Positions 59,708 to 64,000 of a stretch of 64,000 nucleotides of DNA are shown here, piece after piece. The stretch comes from Takifugu bimaculatus (Eukaryota; Chordata; Actinopteri; Tetraodontiformes; Tetraodontidae). The stretch is from NCBI GenBank assembly GCA_004026145.2, contig CP034980.1, positions 2,710,151 to 2,774,150 of the forward strand, read 5' to 3'. Under the pieces are notes generated by a model. The model made no database searches. It had not been told where the DNA came from and was given only the letters and a program-made list of their open reading frames with translations. How positions within the stretch are numbered: position 1 is the first letter of the stretch; every line of letters starts with the position of its first letter. Both the position numbers and the translations under genes were made by a program.

Positions 59708-62700
59708 TGACGGCTGAGCTCAGTACAAACCAGCTGTTATATTCCAAGGGAGCTGAAACTGGAACTGCTGACCCCACATAGGAAACGGAGGAATCCTGAT
59801 GATTTTAAACATGTCATAAAGTTTGGGAGCGTCCGACCTGCTGGGAAACTTTTCCTGATGTTCAAAGTGAAACCGTGACGCAGTCCCTCCCCCCCCTCCT
59901 TTTTTGGCGCTTTTACGTGGCGGAATGTTTTGAACTGAGCAGTGACAGCCTCGCTGCATCCGAGGAGTTTGCTCCGACTCGCCTCATTTCTCGTGGAAGA
60001 CACCTCTGCCCCCCCCCCCCCCCCCCCCCCCCCCCTACCTTCTTCTGCCTTGCCCCCCCTCCTGGCTCTGAAGCTACAGATAACTTTAAAGAGGAGAAAA
60101 AGGGGAAGGAGCATGAATAAAAACTGAAGGCACCTCTCTTAGATATGTCTCTTGATGCTCTTCAGATCTTTAAGACTTCATCACAGAGAAACGTGGGGTT
60201 ACTCCAAGAAAACTAAAGGACTGCGACTTCCTAATCTACCGTACATGACCTGAATTTGAGAACGCGAAGCCTTTTCCTTTCGGCTCTTTTTTTCCCCCTG
60301 CCATTTTGATGTCCTCTGTTTGGTTTTTACTTGACACCGACGTCGTGCCGCACAGTCACTCGAGTGCTTTTTCCACTTTTTTTTTAATTAGCGAAGAAAG
60401 AAAAATCAGCACGAGGCAAATTAGACAGTCGTCGGTTATTTTTCTCCATTTTCATTGTTACCAGGAAGCAAAAGGGTGCCTCTATTGTGTCATTTGTTCC
60501 ATTAAAAAAAAAATAGAGCTTCCATCAAACAAAATAACTACTGAGAGACAGCCTAATTGAAAAAAAAGAAGCAGGGGGAAGAAGTTGAAGTGAGGCAACA
60601 GCTGGATTTGAGGAGTGTGAGGAGTCCTGTCTGCACGAGCCCGTCCAGACATATTGACTGATGTTGCAGGCATAATGAAAACATCCCCTGCTAATTAAAT
60701 CTGATTGGGTATCAGCTATCAGCTGCCTTTCAGCAACAGCAGAGCTAATGAGGCACGGTCAGCCTCCTTTCTCTCCTGCCCATTAATCACTGAGCAAAAT
60801 GCTGCAGGTTTGACCTCCCTGAGTCTGGCTTTTAATGGTCTCCTTCCCCTTTCGTCCCTCACGCCATCTTAACATCGGCCTGCGTTTTCCTTTAATACCG
60901 TCAACGATTTTATGATTTCCTTAAAGGCTTTTAAAGCACTTTAAAGGCTAAACAGCGGCACACGCCCACCAGATCTGCCCGCACGTGTGCTGAAGCTGCT
61001 TCTCCTCTCGCTAATTTAATGGGATGAGCAGAAGACTGGAGCAGAAACGTTGCCATCATGACTCACGCTGTCCTCTGGGTGTAGGTGTCAGCTCGGATAG
61101 ATCTGCAAGGCCCACCTGGCGTGAGACCACCAGCTTCTGTGCAAACTGTCTCTCTGAATAAGTGGCCCCGTCAGAGGAGAAGACGGGAAACAGCACCCCC
61201 TATTGGAGAGCAACGCAATATCCTGGAAGGGCAACAGCTCCAAAGTGATTTGTGACCTAAATTTGTAGAGACGTCGCTCAAACTCAGGAATCTAAACGTT
61301 GCGCTACTGACTGAATTCCCCTGATATAAATGTGCTCCCTGTTTTTCCTTCTTGTCACTCATCATCCCTGCGTCTCTTCATCCCTCTGTCGGCTCCCCTG
61401 ACATCTCCGGGCCGACAGATTAATTAACAACCCATCTCAGGATTTGGTGCGCGGCTCCGGCCCACTGAGTTTTGTTTTTTTGGATATTTTTCCTTTGTTC
61501 CCTTTTTTCATTTCACGTAATCGACTAATTTGTCTCTTTACGTTAATGGGGCTTATTCGGTCTGTATCCACCTTAGGGGAAAGAAAATTAATTCTCTCCT
61601 CCTCCTCCAGGGAAGCGGCAGCGAATCCTGGAAATCAAGCTTGCTTCACCCAGTTGCAGAGGGAAATATTACACCAGGCATCTTTTTTTTCCTCAAGTGT
61701 GAATAAAATATCAGAAAACTTTGTGTTGTGGTGTCACTTTCTGACTCTTTGTGTTGTGCACACTTTAACTTACGGCTTCTACGATTTAATAAAAAAGCAC
61801 AGCCAGTTTGCCAGAACAGCCACAGTTTCATGTTCTTTCATTCAACGTCTGTCAACCCTCCCTGGACTCAGGTCCCGGTTAGTTTCCTTGGAAACCAGCA
61901 TATGACTATTCTGAGAGCCTTGGCAGAGAGGAGGAGAGGCAGCGAGCGCCGTAAAGGGAAGTTGCATGAGAACCCTCTGGTCAATCTGATAAAAATCAAG
62001 GTCACAACATTATAATGGCTGTAATTCTATGAAGTGAGAAATAAACAGTTCTCTTTCTGAAGAGAAAGGTTGCAAGGCGTCGGAGCAGAGAGCGAGGATG
62101 CTCTCACACGGATGATCAATACAGAAAATAGAGAATTGATTTCCCTTTTTTCCTTTTCAGCACGCTGGAAGCGACGCCGCGTCGTCTCCAGCCGCCCCTG
62201 TTTTGGCTGAAACGCACCTTCCTGTCGCACCAACGGCGTGAGATTATTCACGCATATGAAGTGTGCGCCGCCCTTTGACCCCTGGAACTCTTCAACACAA
62301 CCATTATGTGTGAGCCCAGGTCTCATTTTGATTCCTGTTCTTTGATCAGGCTTAATTATGATAATAAAACCCGCTTGCTTGGATACCCTCTGCCCCACCC
62401 CCCCACCCCCCAACCTCCCTAGACAGACTTCAAACAGTCATTCAGGTGAAAAGCTGCTTCATAATTTCAATCTTTATGGGAATCAACTAGGTATTCTCTT
62501 TATACAAAGAATACCTGATTTCACTAATTGGCCTGACACACGACTGAACTAAACAATAAATACCTGTGGGATCGATCACAGTGGTTCTGAATGAAGATTG
62601 GTCATATTTTAAAATGTTTGCTGTACAAAATGCATACAAATAGGGGTTAGGGTTAGAAATAAGAGACAATAGGAAATCTTATTTTTACTATTTAAGAAAT

Positions 62701-64000
62701 GGTCAAAAATATCCTGTTTATAGAGACGCTCTATAGTCAAAACTTCTCCATTAGATGTTGCCATGAGCAACAGAGATGTAGCTCTGTCAAAAAGATTCAT
62801 TTCTATGGTTGTGTGCGTAAAAAAAACCCAACATTTTAAGGTGTTACAAATAAGTAAATATAAAACCATCTAAACCAATTCAGAACTAAAACTAAAGTTG
62901 CTGAGGCCCAGTCAAAGTGCTCAGCTTAGATTTAATTAAATTAGATCATTAAATGAGCTTTATGCAAAACAAAATTCATTCAATCCTTGATGATGTGCAA
63001 TAAATACAAACCTCTGAATAAAAGCAGCCTGGAAATAATTTCCTCTGTCAAATTGTTACTGCCTGGTTTTATGTTGAATTTTCCTGATAGAAGAACGAGT
63101 GGGACACAGAATGAATCCATCTTTGCTGCAACAGGAGGCAGATCGGACGCCTTGTTTGACCACATAAGCGCAGGTCAGGCTGAACATTTGAGGCACCGAC
63201 CAGCAAAAGCGGAGGAGATGGCAGAGGGCCAGCGAGGAGGTCCACAGCAAGATGCTGTGCTGTTTTAAAACAACAACACCTCTGCGGTCCTGCCACTTCT
63301 CATAGATTTACTCATCCGCCCGAATCTGCCATGATCCCAGGGTTTGTTTTCTTTCCCTTTGCCCCTTTCTGGAGCCCTCCCCTGTGATCCGAGGTGACAG
63401 GACAGGCAGCAGGGAGAGGCAGGGCGGCCGAGGCTAACCGTGCACGGAGAGAACGGCCTGGGCAACACGGAGGGGAGATGTAGGGCTGTGTAGAGCCGCT
63501 CCAGAGGCCATAATTCAATCATAAGACAACCGTGATGAAGACAGAGGAACTGGCGGAGCTGGGGGATAAACCGAGGCAGGAGGAGAGAGTGGCTGCAGGC
63601 ATGAGGAGAAAGAATCAGATTACCATGCCGTTAAAGGGGAGGGAAGATGACACTCATCCGACCTGATTTAAACGACAGAAGCGTAAGGAATAAAGTCCTC
63701 GGCTCATCTGTCCCTGACCTCGCCAGGGAGTGGGGCGTGCACGTACGTGTGCGTGTGGTGTGTGTGTGTGTGTGTGTGTGAGAGAGGGGAGGGGGCAGAA
63801 GAATTGGTCATGCTTGGAGTGAGATGGTGCCTAATCGCCTGGACTGAGTAACTGTGACTGGGCGCATGCAAGCGCGGGGCAAGGAGAAATCTGTAAAGCT
63901 TAAAACTCCGAATGTTTTTTGTTCCTTTTGATGTAAGCAAGTGAGCCGGGTCTGCACAAGAGCGGCTCGGGGCTGCGTGCGTTGAAGCCATCAGCCACTA
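59707..64000. other. Gene-free stretch to the right edge
   Basis: A poly-C run of about 27 bases lies at 60009-60035 and (GT)n at 63757-63780. Around 60610-60770 the sequence is repeat-free with TAATTAAAT, CTAATGAG and CAGCTATCAGCTG words, the look of a conserved non-coding element. The open frame at 62987-63268 has no recognised domain. No splice-consistent gene was found. Confidence 0.5.

Noticed and set aside
62987..63268. 93-codon open frame near the right edge
   Set aside because: It has a plausible amino-acid mix in its second half but no known motif and no clear splice sites.

Overview
This is vertebrate nuclear DNA, most likely from a percomorph teleost fish. The grounds are spliced genes with short GT-AG introns, very frequent (CA)n and tetranucleotide microsatellites, an egr1 gene that reads as the fish form, and transposon relics of types common in fish (Penelope, an L2-like LINE, a SINE-type repeat with a GGATGGA tail, hAT and piggyBac-like elements). 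The species cannot be fixed from the window. Exon models below come from reading splice sites, frames and intron phases by eye; no alignment was run.

Layout. 1-6.1 kb: simple-sequence DNA, transposon relics and a degenerate telomere-like tract. 6.15-7.55 kb: a compact TIM/HAVCR-type receptor gene (signal peptide, one IgV domain with the WFND phosphatidylserine-pocket motif, short stalk, membrane segment, tyrosine-bearing tail). 9.57-12.9 kb: a second, larger gene with a closely related IgV domain, joined exon by exon in matching phase to three fibronectin type III domains that resemble those of DSCAM, a Thr/Pro-rich mucin-like exon, a membrane segment and a short tail. This TIM-IgV/FN3 chimera is the most unusual object in the window. 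One extra base in its sixth exon breaks the frame as the sequence stands. About 13.7-40.8 kb: a long region with no supported gene, holding microsatellites, a hAT element inside an LTR-like sequence, an L2 reverse-transcriptase relic and a SINE-type repeat. 40.8-45.1 kb: egr1 on the minus strand, with two coding exons, a 3' UTR of about 1.2 kb, and an upstream region with a TATA box, a CRE-like site and CArG boxes in a proximal and a distal group. 45.1-64 kb: no supported gene; simple repeats and possible regulatory DNA.

How the genes relate. The two TIM-like genes lie in tandem on the same strand and share a nearly identical F-G region of the Ig domain, so they look like a local duplication in which one copy gained FN3 exons. 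They are probably immune or phagocytic surface receptors that bind exposed phosphatidylserine; this is inferred from the family. egr1 is an immediate-early transcription factor with no evident functional tie to them. The large gene-free flanks of egr1 may hold its distal control elements.
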